Positions 11,221 through 19,286 of a DNA stretch of 64,000 nucleotides are shown here, in pieces (the first letter of the stretch is position 1; every line of letters starts with the position of its first letter). Both the position numbers and the translations under genes were made by a program. Where the stretch lies: contig NZ_FOSK01000002.1 in assembly GCF_900114245.1 (NCBI RefSeq), positions 248,001 to 312,000 of the forward strand. The letters are read 5' to 3'. The notes beneath the pieces were generated by a model. That model searched no databases. It worked only from the letters and a program-made list of their open reading frames with translations, and was not told where the DNA came from. Origin of the DNA: Pseudovibrio ascidiaceicola. GTDB lineage: Bacteria > Pseudomonadota > Alphaproteobacteria > Rhizobiales > Stappiaceae.

Positions 11221-11628
11221 ATGACTATTGAGCACACTCTATTTGAAGAAGCTAAGCTGCTGATTGAGCGCCGCTATCCTATTGGGTGGGGTGGTGCTGC
11301 TTCTATTAGAACTGAGAGCGGCAAAATCCTGACCAGTATTGCACCAGATACCAAGAATGATGGCCTATCCCTTTGCATGGAAGTAGGTGCAATTCTGGAA
11401 GCGCATAAGCTTGATGAGGTTGTCACTCATTCCCTGTGTATCTACCGCGAAGATGAAAACAGCACTTTTGTTATTCTAACTCCTTGTGGAATTTGTCAGG
11501 AGCGGTTGGTGCATTGGGGTGGGGATGTGAAGGCGGCGATTTCTAACAGCGCAAATGAGCTGATCTTTAAGAACCTGCGAGACTTGCAACCCCATCATTG
11601 GTCCATCGTCAATTGTGAAGTGCTGTAG
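11221..11628 (+). CDS. Cytidine deaminase-like zinc hydrolase
   Basis: 135 residues, the size of a tetrameric cytidine deaminase. The zinc and proton-shuttle motifs are C52-M-E54 and P-C89-G-I-C92, so all three Zn ligands are Cys and the catalytic Glu is present. Usual cytidine deaminases read CAE-R, and here it is CMEVGAI, with HKLDEVVTHSLCIYRE between the motifs. The ending (LQPHHWSIVN) resembles a separate deaminase subgroup related to blasticidin-S deaminase. Substrate is therefore open: cytidine, deoxycytidine or a modified nucleoside. It is a single gene, divergent from DUF4261 and convergent with tyrS. Confidence 0.8.
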   Translation: MTIEHTLFEEAKLLIERRYPIGWGGAASIRTESGKILTSIAPDTKNDGLSLCMEVGAILEAHKLDEVVTHSLCIYREDENSTFVILTPCGICQERLVHWGGDVKAAISNSANELIFKNLRDLQPHHWSIVNCEVL

Positions 11629-11636
11629 TTTGCAAT

Positions 11637-11670
11637 GAGGTGGCCAGATCTAAGCTGACCACCCTCTTTT
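11637..11670. terminator. Terminator between the deaminase-like gene and tyrS
   Basis: GAGG-TGG-CAG (11637-11647) pairs with CTG-CCA-CCTC (11655-11666), with one bulged C and one mismatch. Four T follow. It lies between two convergent genes. Confidence 0.6.
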
Positions 11671-11673
11671 CGA

Positions 11674-12945
11674 TTACACAAACTCCACCAGAGCCTTACG
11701 CCGCTTGCCAACTGCGAGCGTCAAACGCTCACCCGGTTTCAGGTCTCCCTCTGAGATCATCCGGGTTTCTTCCAGAACGATAGATGTGTTGAGGCGGACG
11801 CCGCCGCCGCGGATGAGGCGGCGGGCTTCGCTGTTGGTGGTGACGAAGCCGGTTTTTACCAGCAGGTCCAGGAGACCGAGTGGTTTGGCAAGGAGGGATA
11901 GAGGTAGCTCGTGGGTTGGCTGAGAGAGGTCTTCCTGACCGCTGAAGAGCGCCTCGCCTTGCTGGAGAGCAGCTTCTGCTGCGGCCAGACCGTGGACGAT
12001 GCCGGTGACTTGTGTTGCTAGTATCTTCTTAGCCTCGTTCAGCTCTTGCCCCTGCAAGGAAGACAAGCGATCAATCTCGCCCAGTGGCAGATCGGTGAAG
12101 AGTTTGAGCAGTCGCGGCACATCTGCATCGTCTGCATTGCGCCAGAATTGCCAAAAGCCGAAGCTGGACAGGCGGGATGGGTTAAGCCACACCGCGCCTT
12201 CTGCGGTTTTGCCCATTTTGCTGCCCGAAGCTGTTGTCAGCAGTGGCAATGTGAAGCCGAAGAGCTGGCTGCCGGAACGGCGACCAAGGTCTACGCCATT
12301 GACGATGTTGCCCCACTGATCGGAACCACCGATCTGCAATGTACAGTCGAAACGTTGGTTGAGCTCAACAAAATCAACAGCTTGCAGCATCATGTAGCAG
12401 AATTCCAGCACCGACAACGGTTGCTGCGCCTCAAGGCGAGAGCGGACGCTGTCAAAGGTCATCATACGGTTGACGGTGAAGTGCGTGCCGAAGTCGCGCA
12501 GGAACTCGAGGAAGCGGAATTCATCCAGCCACTCAGCGTTGTTGACGATTTGGCCCTGCCCTTCAGACAAGTCGAAGAGACGTTCTACGGTTGCGCGGAT
12601 ACCTGCGAGATTGTGCTCAATCTGGGCATCATCCAGCAGCGGGCGGCTTTCACTGCGGAAGCTCGGGTCACCAACGCGGGTTGTACCACCGCCCACCAAC
12701 AAGATCGGTTTATGTCCGGTTTTCTGCAGCCAGCGCATGGCCATTAATGGCAGCAGGTGCCCCACATGCAGACTGTCAGCCGTTGCATCAAATCCAGCGT
12801 ATGCGGTGATAGGACCTGCTTGCAGCTTTTCATCCAGTGCTTCCAGATCCGTGCATTGATGCAGGAAGCCGCGATCGATCAGCAGTTGAAGGGCTTCAGA
12901 TTTGGGGCGGAAGCAGCGCGTTGTATCTACCATTGTGTGTTTCAT
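11674..12945 (-). CDS. tyrS: Tyrosyl-tRNA synthetase
   Basis: 423 residues, class I synthetase of the bacterial TyrS type. It shows the HIGH-type motif as HVGH at residues 60-63, the tyrosine pocket FCYMMLQAVDF and IGGSDQWGNI, and the KMSKS-type loop as SGSKMGKT near residue 245. A C-terminal S4 RNA-binding domain (LIRGGGVRLN, about residues 355-415) is complete. Start ATG 12945 has AAGGAG 8 nt upstream; an in-frame ATG four codons later is the alternative. That Shine-Dalgarno lies inside a hairpin (see the leader entry). The region to the right is intergenic. Confidence 0.97.
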   Translation of the reverse strand: MKHTMVDTTRCFRPKSEALQLLIDRGFLHQCTDLEALDEKLQAGPITAYAGFDATADSLHVGHLLPLMAMRWLQKTGHKPILLVGGGTTRVGDPSFRSESRPLLDDAQIEHNLAGIRATVERLFDLSEGQGQIVNNAEWLDEFRFLEFLRDFGTHFTVNRMMTFDSVRSRLEAQQPLSVLEFCYMMLQAVDFVELNQRFDCTLQIGGSDQWGNIVNGVDLGRRSGSQLFGFTLPLLTTASGSKMGKTAEGAVWLNPSRLSSFGFWQFWRNADDADVPRLLKLFTDLPLGEIDRLSSLQGQELNEAKKILATQVTGIVHGLAAAEAALQQGEALFSGQEDLSQPTHELPLSLLAKPLGLLDLLVKTGFVTTNSEARRLIRGGGVRLNTSIVLEETRMISEGDLKPGERLTLAVGKRRKALVEFV

Positions 12946-13010
12946 AATGCTCTCCTTCGCCGCGCAGGAGAGCTAAAACACGAAAGCCGCCTACGCGGCG
13001 GCTTTTGGTT
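12946..13010 (-). promoter_or_regulatory. Structured tyrS leader with two hairpins
   Basis: Hairpin 1 on plus coordinates is AAAGCCGCC (12983-12991) with GGCGGCTTT (12997-13005) around a 5-nt loop. Hairpin 2 is GCTCTCC (12949-12955) with GGAGAGC (12967-12973), 11-nt loop. On the minus strand the arm at 12949-12955 reads GGAGAGC, which is the tyrS ribosome site. CGCCGC (12958-12963, in loop 2) is also complementary to GCGGCG (12995-13000, in hairpin 1), allowing an alternative fold. This suggests attenuation or translational control; the trigger is unknown. Confidence 0.5.
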
Positions 13011-13392
13011 CTGACCTCAATTTTACATGAGTTTATAGGAACGCGGCCGCCGATATGTCGGACGCATAATAATAAACCGCAGAAATGATGGTCAGGTTCT
13101 TGTTCATGCCCAAGTGTATGACCGCAACGCCCCTGCCCTGTCAAGAAAGTTTTGGCAGTTTGTGCCTCAAACATAAATCAAAAAGCTTACTTTCAGCATA
13201 TTCGATCCTCTCGAGCAATTTTCCTTGGACAGATTTAGTGTACTGTAACTCATTGAGGTATAACCGGAAAAGCCTCCTTAGATGTCTATATACCTTCAAT
13301 TTAGATTGCCTACAGCTAGTTTTCACAGATGGTCGAGCTATCTGCATTGAAATAGTCTTGAGATGTGAAGAGGAACATACCGTTGAGGCCGC
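13011..13392. other. Intergenic AT-rich stretch upstream of the first GT11 gene
   Basis: No convincing gene. It must contain the tyrS promoter (minus) and that of the glycosyltransferase gene (plus). By hand count 13201-13320 has 47 G/C in 120 bases (39%), against 34 in 60 (57%) inside tyrS at 12121-12180. Short frames on both strands lack a ribosome site and have no recognisable protein pattern. Confidence 0.6.
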
Positions 13393-14304
13393 ATGATCAT
13401 TGTAAATCTGAAGGGGAGGTTGGGTAACCAGCTGTTCCAATGGGCTGCTGCACGATATCTCGCGGACGCCTCAAAGAGCGAAATTGTTCTGTATTCCGGA
13501 GAGCGCGATCGGAAGGCTGGCAGGACACCACCTCTGATGGGATTTCCCCTCCCCACACGTGTGGCACAACCAAAAGACTTCAGGAAGGTTTTCTTTCCAT
13601 TTGGAAAATTTTCCAAACAACTTCAGCAAGTGTTGCGGCATGTAAGAGCCTTTAAATCCAGACAGATTCTATCATTGGATGAACTGGAAGCTGCAAGAAG
13701 ATCTCCATGCAAAAACTATCTTTTAAATGGCTACTTCATGTCTTCTCATATAGCGGATGCCATAAGAAAGACGTTGCAACAGGATTTAAACCTACTGGAC
13801 TTTACACCATCTCGATATCCCTATCTTGACATTGTTGATCACCCACGCGCTGTCGCACTTCATATACGCCGAGGTGACTTTGCGACTGGGCCGGCGAGAC
13901 AAAGTTATGGACTGTGCAGCGTGGAGTACTATCTCCGCTCGCTGCAAACTCTGGAAGACAAAATAGGCCCTGTGAAGCCTGTTGTGTTCTCTGATGACAT
14001 CAGCTGGTGTGAAGACGTGTTAGCGCATGTTCCAAATGTTACCTTCTTCAAAGCGCCAACAGATGGAAGAGATTTCGAGGACATGATGCTTATGTCCCGC
14101 TGCGCCCACCAAATTATAGCAAACAGTACCTACAGCTGGTGGGCTGCTTATCTGAACAAAAACCCGGAGAAACAAGTGTTTGCTCCATATCCTTGGCGCG
14201 CAGCCAAAGAACATCAAAACCAATATTTCCTGCCTGAGAACTGGCAAAGAGTAGCAAAGTACGCTTCATCAGTTTCCCCAAGTCCAATGCTCCAGAGTAC
14301 CTAG
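13393..14304 (+). CDS. Glycosyltransferase family 11 (fucosyltransferase-like)
   Basis: 303 residues. The GT11 signature is complete: N-terminal GRLGNQLFQ (residues 8-16), HIRRGD at residues 157-162, FSDDISWC in the middle, and the C-terminal ANSTYSWWAAYLNKN. GT11 enzymes use GDP-sugars and include alpha-1,2-fucosyltransferases that decorate O-antigen and exopolysaccharide. No GDP-fucose synthesis genes are in the window, so the real donor is unknown. The start is supported by GAGG 4 nt upstream. Codon and base composition look more AT-rich than in flanking tyrS. It is the first of two GT11 genes in this cluster. Confidence 0.9.
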   Translation: MIIVNLKGRLGNQLFQWAAARYLADASKSEIVLYSGERDRKAGRTPPLMGFPLPTRVAQPKDFRKVFFPFGKFSKQLQQVLRHVRAFKSRQILSLDELEAARRSPCKNYLLNGYFMSSHIADAIRKTLQQDLNLLDFTPSRYPYLDIVDHPRAVALHIRRGDFATGPARQSYGLCSVEYYLRSLQTLEDKIGPVKPVVFSDDISWCEDVLAHVPNVTFFKAPTDGRDFEDMMLMSRCAHQIIANSTYSWWAAYLNKNPEKQVFAPYPWRAAKEHQNQYFLPENWQRVAKYASSVSPSPMLQST

Positions 14305-14322
14305 GGTAACTCTGGCGCTCCG

Positions 14323-14352
14323 GGCTAATAAAAACGAGCTAGCCTTTTTTTT
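14323..14352 (+). terminator. Weak terminator after the first GT11 gene
   Basis: GGCTA (14323-14327) pairs with TAGCC (14340-14344) across a 12-nt loop, followed by eight T (14345-14352). The stem is short. Confidence 0.5.
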
Positions 14353-14369
14353 GAAACAGCTCGCAAACG

Positions 14370-15068
14370 TTAAGCTGTACTTTTGAGCATATTCAGCTTT
14401 TTGATGAGGCTGGCTAACTCTTTCATATCATTAAAGATTGCCATTGGGTTTTGCTGTTCAAGGCGGTTGTGTAAATCTGCGTTGCCGTGGGAGGCTCCGG
14501 TGAAGCCGAGGGCTGTCATGCCTGCTGCTCGGGCAGCTTGCAAGCCGAGGTGGCTATCTTCAACAACCACGCATTTTTCGGGGGCGACGCCCATCTCGCT
14601 TGCTGCTTTCAGGAAAACGTCCGGCGCCGGCTTGCCCTTTTCAACCAGATCTGCCGAGAAGTACTTGCTCTCAAACCGATCGTATAGATTTGTTAGTTTG
14701 AGCGTATGATCCAAACGATCCATGGAACTGCCGGAGGCGATGCACATTTGCAAATTCGGAAATGAGTTGTCCAACTCATGCAATGCTTCATGGATACCAG
14801 CAATTGGTTTGAGATGCTGCTCAAAGGCTGCCTTTAACGCCTCATCCTGATTTACGAGTGCCTCATGGTGACGGATGTTTACGCCAATTTCCGCTTCAAC
14901 CTGGCTGAACACTTCTGCTGATGACACACCGCAGAAGCGTGCGATCATTTCTTCCGTGCTGATGGGGTATCCAGCTTTGGTGAAGCCTTCGGCCTCAACC
15001 TGACACCCAATCCACTCGCTATCAATCAGACAGCCATCACAATCCCAAATAAGTAAATCGTAGTTCAT
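14370..15068 (-). CDS. HAD-family phosphatase (beta-phosphoglucomutase-like)
   Basis: 232 residues from ATG 15068 (a TTG two codons earlier also fits). The HAD motif I is DCDGCLIDSE with the nucleophile Asp near residue 8. Motif II Ser is in CIASGSS, motif III Lys in EKGKPAPDVFLKAA, and motif IV in CVVVEDSHLGLQAARAAGM. The helical cap between motifs I and II is type C1, as in YieH, GPP and beta-phosphoglucomutase. These hydrolyse small sugar phosphates. The substrate here is unknown. It lies between two GT11 genes but on the opposite strand, so a shared pathway is only suggested by position. Confidence 0.85.
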   Translation of the reverse strand: MNYDLLIWDCDGCLIDSEWIGCQVEAEGFTKAGYPISTEEMIARFCGVSSAEVFSQVEAEIGVNIRHHEALVNQDEALKAAFEQHLKPIAGIHEALHELDNSFPNLQMCIASGSSMDRLDHTLKLTNLYDRFESKYFSADLVEKGKPAPDVFLKAASEMGVAPEKCVVVEDSHLGLQAARAAGMTALGFTGASHGNADLHNRLEQQNPMAIFNDMKELASLIKKLNMLKSTA

Positions 15069-15162
15069 AAGCAAATCCAGTTGGTTACATCCGGTGCAGT
15101 GTTGTCAGCAAGCATGGCTTTTTCATGATACCACTGATGCGCATTACAACTTATCCTTGCAG

Positions 15163-15212
15163 ACCTAGCATGGTTTCGGCTCAACCTAGGAGATTTACTC
15201 CCAAAAACCTAG
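15163..15212 (+). promoter_or_regulatory. Three spaced ACCTAG repeats upstream of the second GT11 gene
   Basis: ACCTAG occurs at 15163-15168, 15184-15189 and 15207-15212. The spacing is 21 and 23 bp, close to two helical turns each, and the set lies 68-117 bp before the GT11 start at 15280. CTAG is usually a scarce tetramer in bacteria. A regulator-binding array is possible; chance is not excluded. Confidence 0.3.
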
Positions 15213-15279
15213 TAGTGAGCCTTTGCCAAAGCTCCGCTAGGCTGAGAGGCAAACATACTGATTTGTGTACGGGGGACGT

Positions 15280-16209
15280 ATGTCAGTTGCTTCTCAGGTG
15301 CGAAAGTCTGGTGCTGCGCGACGGCGCAAGCTCAAACCAACATTGATTGTCCGTATCCGCGGCGGCATTGGCAATCAGCTTTTTCAGTATGCTTTCGGGC
15401 GGAAAATCGCGCTTGAAACGGGGATGAAACTTCGTTTCGACCACAGTGAGTACGAGCAGTACTTCAACCGCTCCTATTGCCTCAACCTTTTCAAAACGCA
15501 GGGTTTATCTGCCACTGAATCTGAAATGTCCGCAGTGCTTTGGCCTGCGCAGGCGTTTGGGCAAACCGTCAAGATATGCCGCAAGTTCTATCCCTTTTAT
15601 CAGCGTCGTTACATCCGCGAGGACGAGTTGCTACGAGATGGAGATACTCCCATCTTCAAGCAAAGCGCTTATCTGGATGGGTACTGGCAGAAGTGGGAGG
15701 CTCCCTTCTCCATTATGGAGCAGTTACGAGAAGAGATCACACTCAAGAAACCGATGGTGCTTGAGCGACAGAAACTGCTGCAACGGATTAACTCAGGTCC
15801 GTCTGCTGCCCTCCACGTACGTTATGGCGATTATAGTCAGGCGCACAATTTGCAGAATTTTGGACTGTGCTCTGCTGGCTATTACAAGGGTGCGATGGAC
15901 TTCCTTTCAGAGCGTATTCCCGGCCTGACCTTCTATGTCTTCTCCGACAGCCCTGAACGAGCACGTGAGGTGGTTCCTCTGCAAGACAACGTGTTTTTTG
16001 CGGATCCGATGCAGGATGGGAAAGACTATGAAGATCTGATGGTTATGTCATCATGCGATCACATCGTCACCGCCAACAGCACCTTCAGCTGGTGGGCTGC
16101 TTTTTTGAATAAGAATGAAGAGAAACACGTGATTGCGCCGCTTAAATGGTTCAAGAACCCCAATCTGGACGACAGTTTGATTGTTCCGCCGCACTGGCAG
16201 CGATTATAG
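15280..16209 (+). CDS. Glycosyltransferase family 11, with altered catalytic motif
   Basis: 309 residues from ATG 15280 (a GTG at 15265 is in frame). It has the GT11 N-terminal motif RGGIGNQLFQ (residues 27-36) and the C-terminal block TANSTFSWWAAFLNKN. The central motif reads HVRYGD at residues 179-184, so the second Arg of the usual H-x-R-R-x-D is Tyr182. The basic N-terminus (RKSGAARRRKLK) precedes the first strand. It is clearly a paralogue of the gene at 13393 but only moderately similar. It probably transfers a sugar to a surface glycan; whether the Arg-to-Tyr change alters donor choice or activity is unknown. Confidence 0.9.
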   Translation: MSVASQVRKSGAARRRKLKPTLIVRIRGGIGNQLFQYAFGRKIALETGMKLRFDHSEYEQYFNRSYCLNLFKTQGLSATESEMSAVLWPAQAFGQTVKICRKFYPFYQRRYIREDELLRDGDTPIFKQSAYLDGYWQKWEAPFSIMEQLREEITLKKPMVLERQKLLQRINSGPSAALHVRYGDYSQAHNLQNFGLCSAGYYKGAMDFLSERIPGLTFYVFSDSPERAREVVPLQDNVFFADPMQDGKDYEDLMVMSSCDHIVTANSTFSWWAAFLNKNEEKHVIAPLKWFKNPNLDDSLIVPPHWQRL

Positions 16210-16226
16210 CGCCTGCATTTTTGCAA

Positions 16227-16326
16227 CTAAAGCAGTTCGCATTTAAATTGAAGCATCTGAACTGCTTTAGCCTTTGTGTTTGCGTATCTTTATCCGAAAA
16301 CCGGTTCCCACTTTTCGGCGATACGC
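16227..16326. repeat. Dispersed two-hairpin repeat, copy A
   Basis: First unit: CTAAAGCAGTTC (16227-16238) and its exact reverse complement GAACTGCTTTAG (16259-16270), 20-nt loop. Second unit after 11 bp: outer stem GCGTATC/GATACGC (16282-16288 and 16320-16326) and inner stem CCGAAAA/TTTTCGG (16294-16300 and 16312-16318). The second unit is the palindromic repeat type seen throughout Hyphomicrobiales genomes. It sits between converging GT11 and GT61 genes, ending 7 bp from the GT61 stop, and could act as a terminator. Confidence 0.75.
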
Positions 16327-16332
16327 TGTAAC

Positions 16333-17517
16333 TTAAGCAAACTCCAAAGCGTCGACTTCGTGCAGGATCTGCCCGATTGCGTTTTGCGACAGAGAGAAGT
16401 GTTGGTGTGCCCCACTCTTTTCACCAATAACTGGTGCGTATCTTAGCCCCCTCACATGCGCCAGCCATGCATAAGCGCTCTGGACGTAATCAGCTGGAAA
16501 GATCTCAATCAGTTTGCCGCCTGCTTGTGCAAACAGCAGGTTCGTCAGGCCTGCGCCATGGGTTCCAACGATGATCCTTGCGTTGTTGAAGAGTTCAACC
16601 TGCTCTTTGTGGCTGAGTTTGCCGGGAATAACACTTTGGAAGCCACGTGCCTCCAACTGCTCTTTGAGTGACTTCTCGTTCAAGATTCGGCGTGTTTTTG
16701 CATCGTCTCGTGCAATATAGAGCCTTGTGGCTGGCGTCTTGTGCATATCAAGTTGATAGGCGGCCAGATAATGTGTCGCGACCATAGATGCTGCTTGCTC
16801 GCTGGCAGGGACTCTGTATTCGCAGTTCATTGCTGGCGTGCAGTGAAACAACGTCTTGCAATGGATGCGTTCGTTCGCTTTGCACTCTTCCAGACTTAGA
16901 AGCGGTGTCTCTTGGGTCAGATGCTCGTAAAACTCTTTCTGAAACTCAGGAAGGTCTTCCCGAAGCAGTATTTTCAACGGGAATATCAGTGGCCCCAGTT
17001 GCTCCAACAGAAACAGAAGCGGGAAGGCCACATCACATAGGAAATGGTAGTAGTGGCGATGACCAGCGGCCATGCCCAGCATGTTGATGGCTGCGGTCTG
17101 GATCGTTCTGTCCTTTAACCGCGCAAACCGCATGGTGTTGGGCGCTGCGGCTTCTATCTGGCGATGCTGCGCCTTTAAGACAGTTGCTCCAGTGCTGCCG
17201 AGGACCAGTGCATCAACGAGTTTATACATCCTGAGCTGCGTGTGACCGGCTGGCGTGATTGGCAAAGGGTAGCGGCTTTGCTCCAATGCGCCATGCTCTT
17301 CAAAAAACGCCTGCACCTCTTGCGGCAGCGCACGAGAGCTGCGCTCATCAACGGTTAGCAGGTGCTCATTTGGCGCAAGCCTTGGATTTGCGTTGTCTGG
17401 AAAGAAGTTGTTTCGATCTCCAATGGACGGGAAGGTTCTGGCAAGGGTTGATTGCGCCCGGAACCGAAGTTGCCGACTTGTTGGCAGCCAACTGCGCCAT
17501 TTAGGTGCCTTACGCAT
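16333..17517 (-). CDS. Glycosyltransferase family 61 (DUF563)
   Basis: 394 residues from ATG 17517, with GAGG 6 nt upstream; a GTG four codons earlier is the alternative. The C-terminal half has the GT61/DUF563 pattern: RLYIARDDAKTRRILNE, then LSHKEQVELFNNARIIVG, then THGAGLTNLLFA and KLIEIFP. HYYHFLCDVAFPLLFLLE in the middle is the second conserved block. Family members include plant xylosyltransferases and bacterial capsule or LPS enzymes; the acceptor cannot be predicted. There is no signal peptide, which fits a cytoplasmic transferase acting on a nucleotide-sugar donor. It closes the sugar-transfer cluster 13.4-17.5 kb. Confidence 0.88.
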   Translation of the reverse strand: MRKAPKWRSWLPTSRQLRFRAQSTLARTFPSIGDRNNFFPDNANPRLAPNEHLLTVDERSSRALPQEVQAFFEEHGALEQSRYPLPITPAGHTQLRMYKLVDALVLGSTGATVLKAQHRQIEAAAPNTMRFARLKDRTIQTAAINMLGMAAGHRHYYHFLCDVAFPLLFLLEQLGPLIFPLKILLREDLPEFQKEFYEHLTQETPLLSLEECKANERIHCKTLFHCTPAMNCEYRVPASEQAASMVATHYLAAYQLDMHKTPATRLYIARDDAKTRRILNEKSLKEQLEARGFQSVIPGKLSHKEQVELFNNARIIVGTHGAGLTNLLFAQAGGKLIEIFPADYVQSAYAWLAHVRGLRYAPVIGEKSGAHQHFSLSQNAIGQILHEVDALEFA

Positions 17518-17635
17518 CCCCCACCTCACCCGTTTTATCTGCTAAGCACGAATGACCGTATACCGGGCAAGACACCTCCAGTATCCGCGTATTCTGATAA
17601 ATCAATAATCGTGGGTATGGATTGGGTACGCGCAG

Positions 17636-17671
17636 AAAAAAAAGCCCGGCGTCTTTTGCAAGAGCCGGGCT
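17636..17671 (-). terminator. Rho-independent terminator of the gcv operon
   Basis: On the minus strand AGCCCGGC (plus 17664-17671) pairs with GCCGGGCT (plus 17643-17650) and is followed by eight T (plus 17636-17643 are A). It lies 25 bp after the gcvPB stop. Confidence 0.9.
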
Positions 17672-17696
17672 GTAAGTTTTTCCAAAAAACGCGTTG

Positions 17697-19286
17697 TTAC
17701 GCGAGTTCCGGTTCCACCTTGGTTGGTTCTGGAGCCACCCATTTTAGGATTGGTTTACGCGCTGCCGCTGTTTCATCCAGACGACGGCGCGGAGCCAGGA
17801 ACGGAGCACCTTCGAAGCGATCTTTTTCGCCTGCTTTTGCACTCATCACCAGATCGCGCATGGTAGCGACGAACAGGTCGAGAGATGCGCGGCTTTCGCT
17901 TTCGGTTGGTTCGATCAACATTGCACCACTTACGACCAGTGGGAAGTACATGGTCATTGGATGGTAGCCTTCGTCGATCATCGCTTTTGCGAAGTCGAGC
18001 GTGGAGACGCCAGTGTCATTCAAGAAGCTGTCGTCAAACAGAACTTCGTGCATGCATGGTTTCACACCGAATGGCAGAGTCATCAGGTCCTGCAAGCCAA
18101 CGCGGACGTAGTTGGCGTTCAGCACAGCATCTTCAGATGCCTGCTTCAGGCCATCAGAACCATGAGACTGCATGTAGGACAGAGCGCGTACATACATGCC
18201 CATCTGACCGAAGAATGCGGTCATACGGCCAAATGGCTGTTCACCGTCCTTCAACTGATCGGTTGTCTCAACAACTTCCAGCTCATCGCCGTTTTTACGG
18301 ATGAATGGAAGCGGTGCGTATGGTGCCAGACGATCAGACAGAACAACCGGACCAGAACCTGGGCCACCACCGCCATGCGGCGTGGAGAAGGTTTTGTGCA
18401 GGTTGATGTGCATGGCGTCGATGCCAAGATCACCCGGCTTTGCCTTACCAACAATCGCGTTGAAGTTTGCGCCATCGCAGTAGAAGTAGCCACCAGCTTC
18501 ATGGATTGCGTTTGCAATCTCAATTACTTCTGGCTCAAACAAACCACAGGTGTTCGGGTTGGTGAGCATAAGCGCTGCCACCTGACCTGCGTGAGCTTCG
18601 ATCTTTTCGATCACAGCTTCCACAGCCACCGTGCCGTCTTCACGTGCAGGAATGGACACAACTTTGTAGCCAACCAGTGCAGCAGTTGCCGGGTTGGTGC
18701 CGTGAGCACTTTCCGGAACCAGAACGATGGAACGTTCTTCACCTTTGGCTGCAATTGCATGCTTGATAGACATCATCCCGCACTGCTCACCGTGAGCACC
18801 AGCTTTCGGGCTCATGGCCACAGCGTTGGTGCCGGTGAGTTCCATCAGCCAGTCAGCCAGTTCAGAGATCAGCTCGAAAGCGCCCGGAACTGTGGAGATT
18901 GGCTGCAATGGGTGAATGTCAGCAAAGCCCGGCAGACGCGCCATCTTTTCGTTAAGGCGCGGGTTATGCTTCATGGTGCAGGAACCCAATGGATACAGGC
19001 CTGAATCAATCGCATAGTTGTTGCGGGACATGCGGACGTAGTGGCGCATGGTTTCCGGCTCGGACAGAGCTGGAAGCTCTACCGGCTCAGAACGCATGTG
19101 GTTGCCGAGGCGTGGAACGAAGTCCATTGGCTCGTCAAGATCCACACCACAATTGTCCATGTGGCCGATCTCAAAGATGAGCGGCTCTTCCATGTCCAAT
19201 GCTTTGTTGCCCGTAAAGGTCTGGTGCGGCATTGGGGGGCCAGCTTCACCAGCGCGTGTTGGACGTCCCTGATGGTTCATAGTCAT
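17697..19286 (-). CDS. gcvPB: Glycine dehydrogenase (decarboxylating) subunit 2
   Basis: 529 residues. This is the PLP-bearing half of the split glycine cleavage P-protein. The Schiff-base Lys is in [12 protein letters not shown] near residue 290, preceded by [16 protein letters not shown]. It decarboxylates glycine together with GcvPA and passes the aminomethyl group to lipoyl-GcvH. The start ATG overlaps the gcvPA stop by 4 bp (19283-19286), implying translational coupling. It is the last gene of gcvT-gcvH-gcvPA-gcvPB. The split form is usual in Firmicutes, archaea and some Alphaproteobacteria, whereas many proteobacteria have a fused GcvP. Confidence 0.97.
   Translation of the reverse strand: MTMNHQGRPTRAGEAGPPMPHQTFTGNKALDMEEPLIFEIGHMDNCGVDLDEPMDFVPRLGNHMRSEPVELPALSEPETMRHYVRMSRNNYAIDSGLYPLGSCTMKHNPRLNEKMARLPGFADIHPLQPISTVPGAFELISELADWLMELTGTNAVAMSPKAGAHGEQCGMMSIKHAIAAKGEERSIVLVPESAHGTNPATAALVGYKVVSIPAREDGTVAVEAVIEKIEAHAGQVAALMLTNPNTCGLFEPEVIEIANAIHEAGGYFYCDGANFNAIVGKAKPGDLGIDAMHINLHKTFSTPHGGGGPGSGPVVLSDRLAPYAPLPFIRKNGDELEVVETTDQLKDGEQPFGRMTAFFGQMGMYVRALSYMQSHGSDGLKQASEDAVLNANYVRVGLQDLMTLPFGVKPCMHEVLFDDSFLNDTGVSTLDFAKAMIDEGYHPMTMYFPLVVSGAMLIEPTESESRASLDLFVATMRDLVMSAKAGEKDRFEGAPFLAPRRRLDETAAARKPILKWVAPEPTKVEPELA

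Noticed and set aside
12046-12747. A 233-codon plus-strand frame
   Set aside because: Antisense to tyrS, which is fully conserved across this region.
12946-13140. T-box riboswitch for tyrS
   Set aside because: No specifier loop or T-box sequence (UGGN) in the right context; the lineage does not normally use T-boxes.
17961-19004. A 347-codon plus-strand open frame
   Set aside because: Antisense to gcvPB. Long shadow frames are common opposite G+C-rich third positions; no protein pattern is seen.
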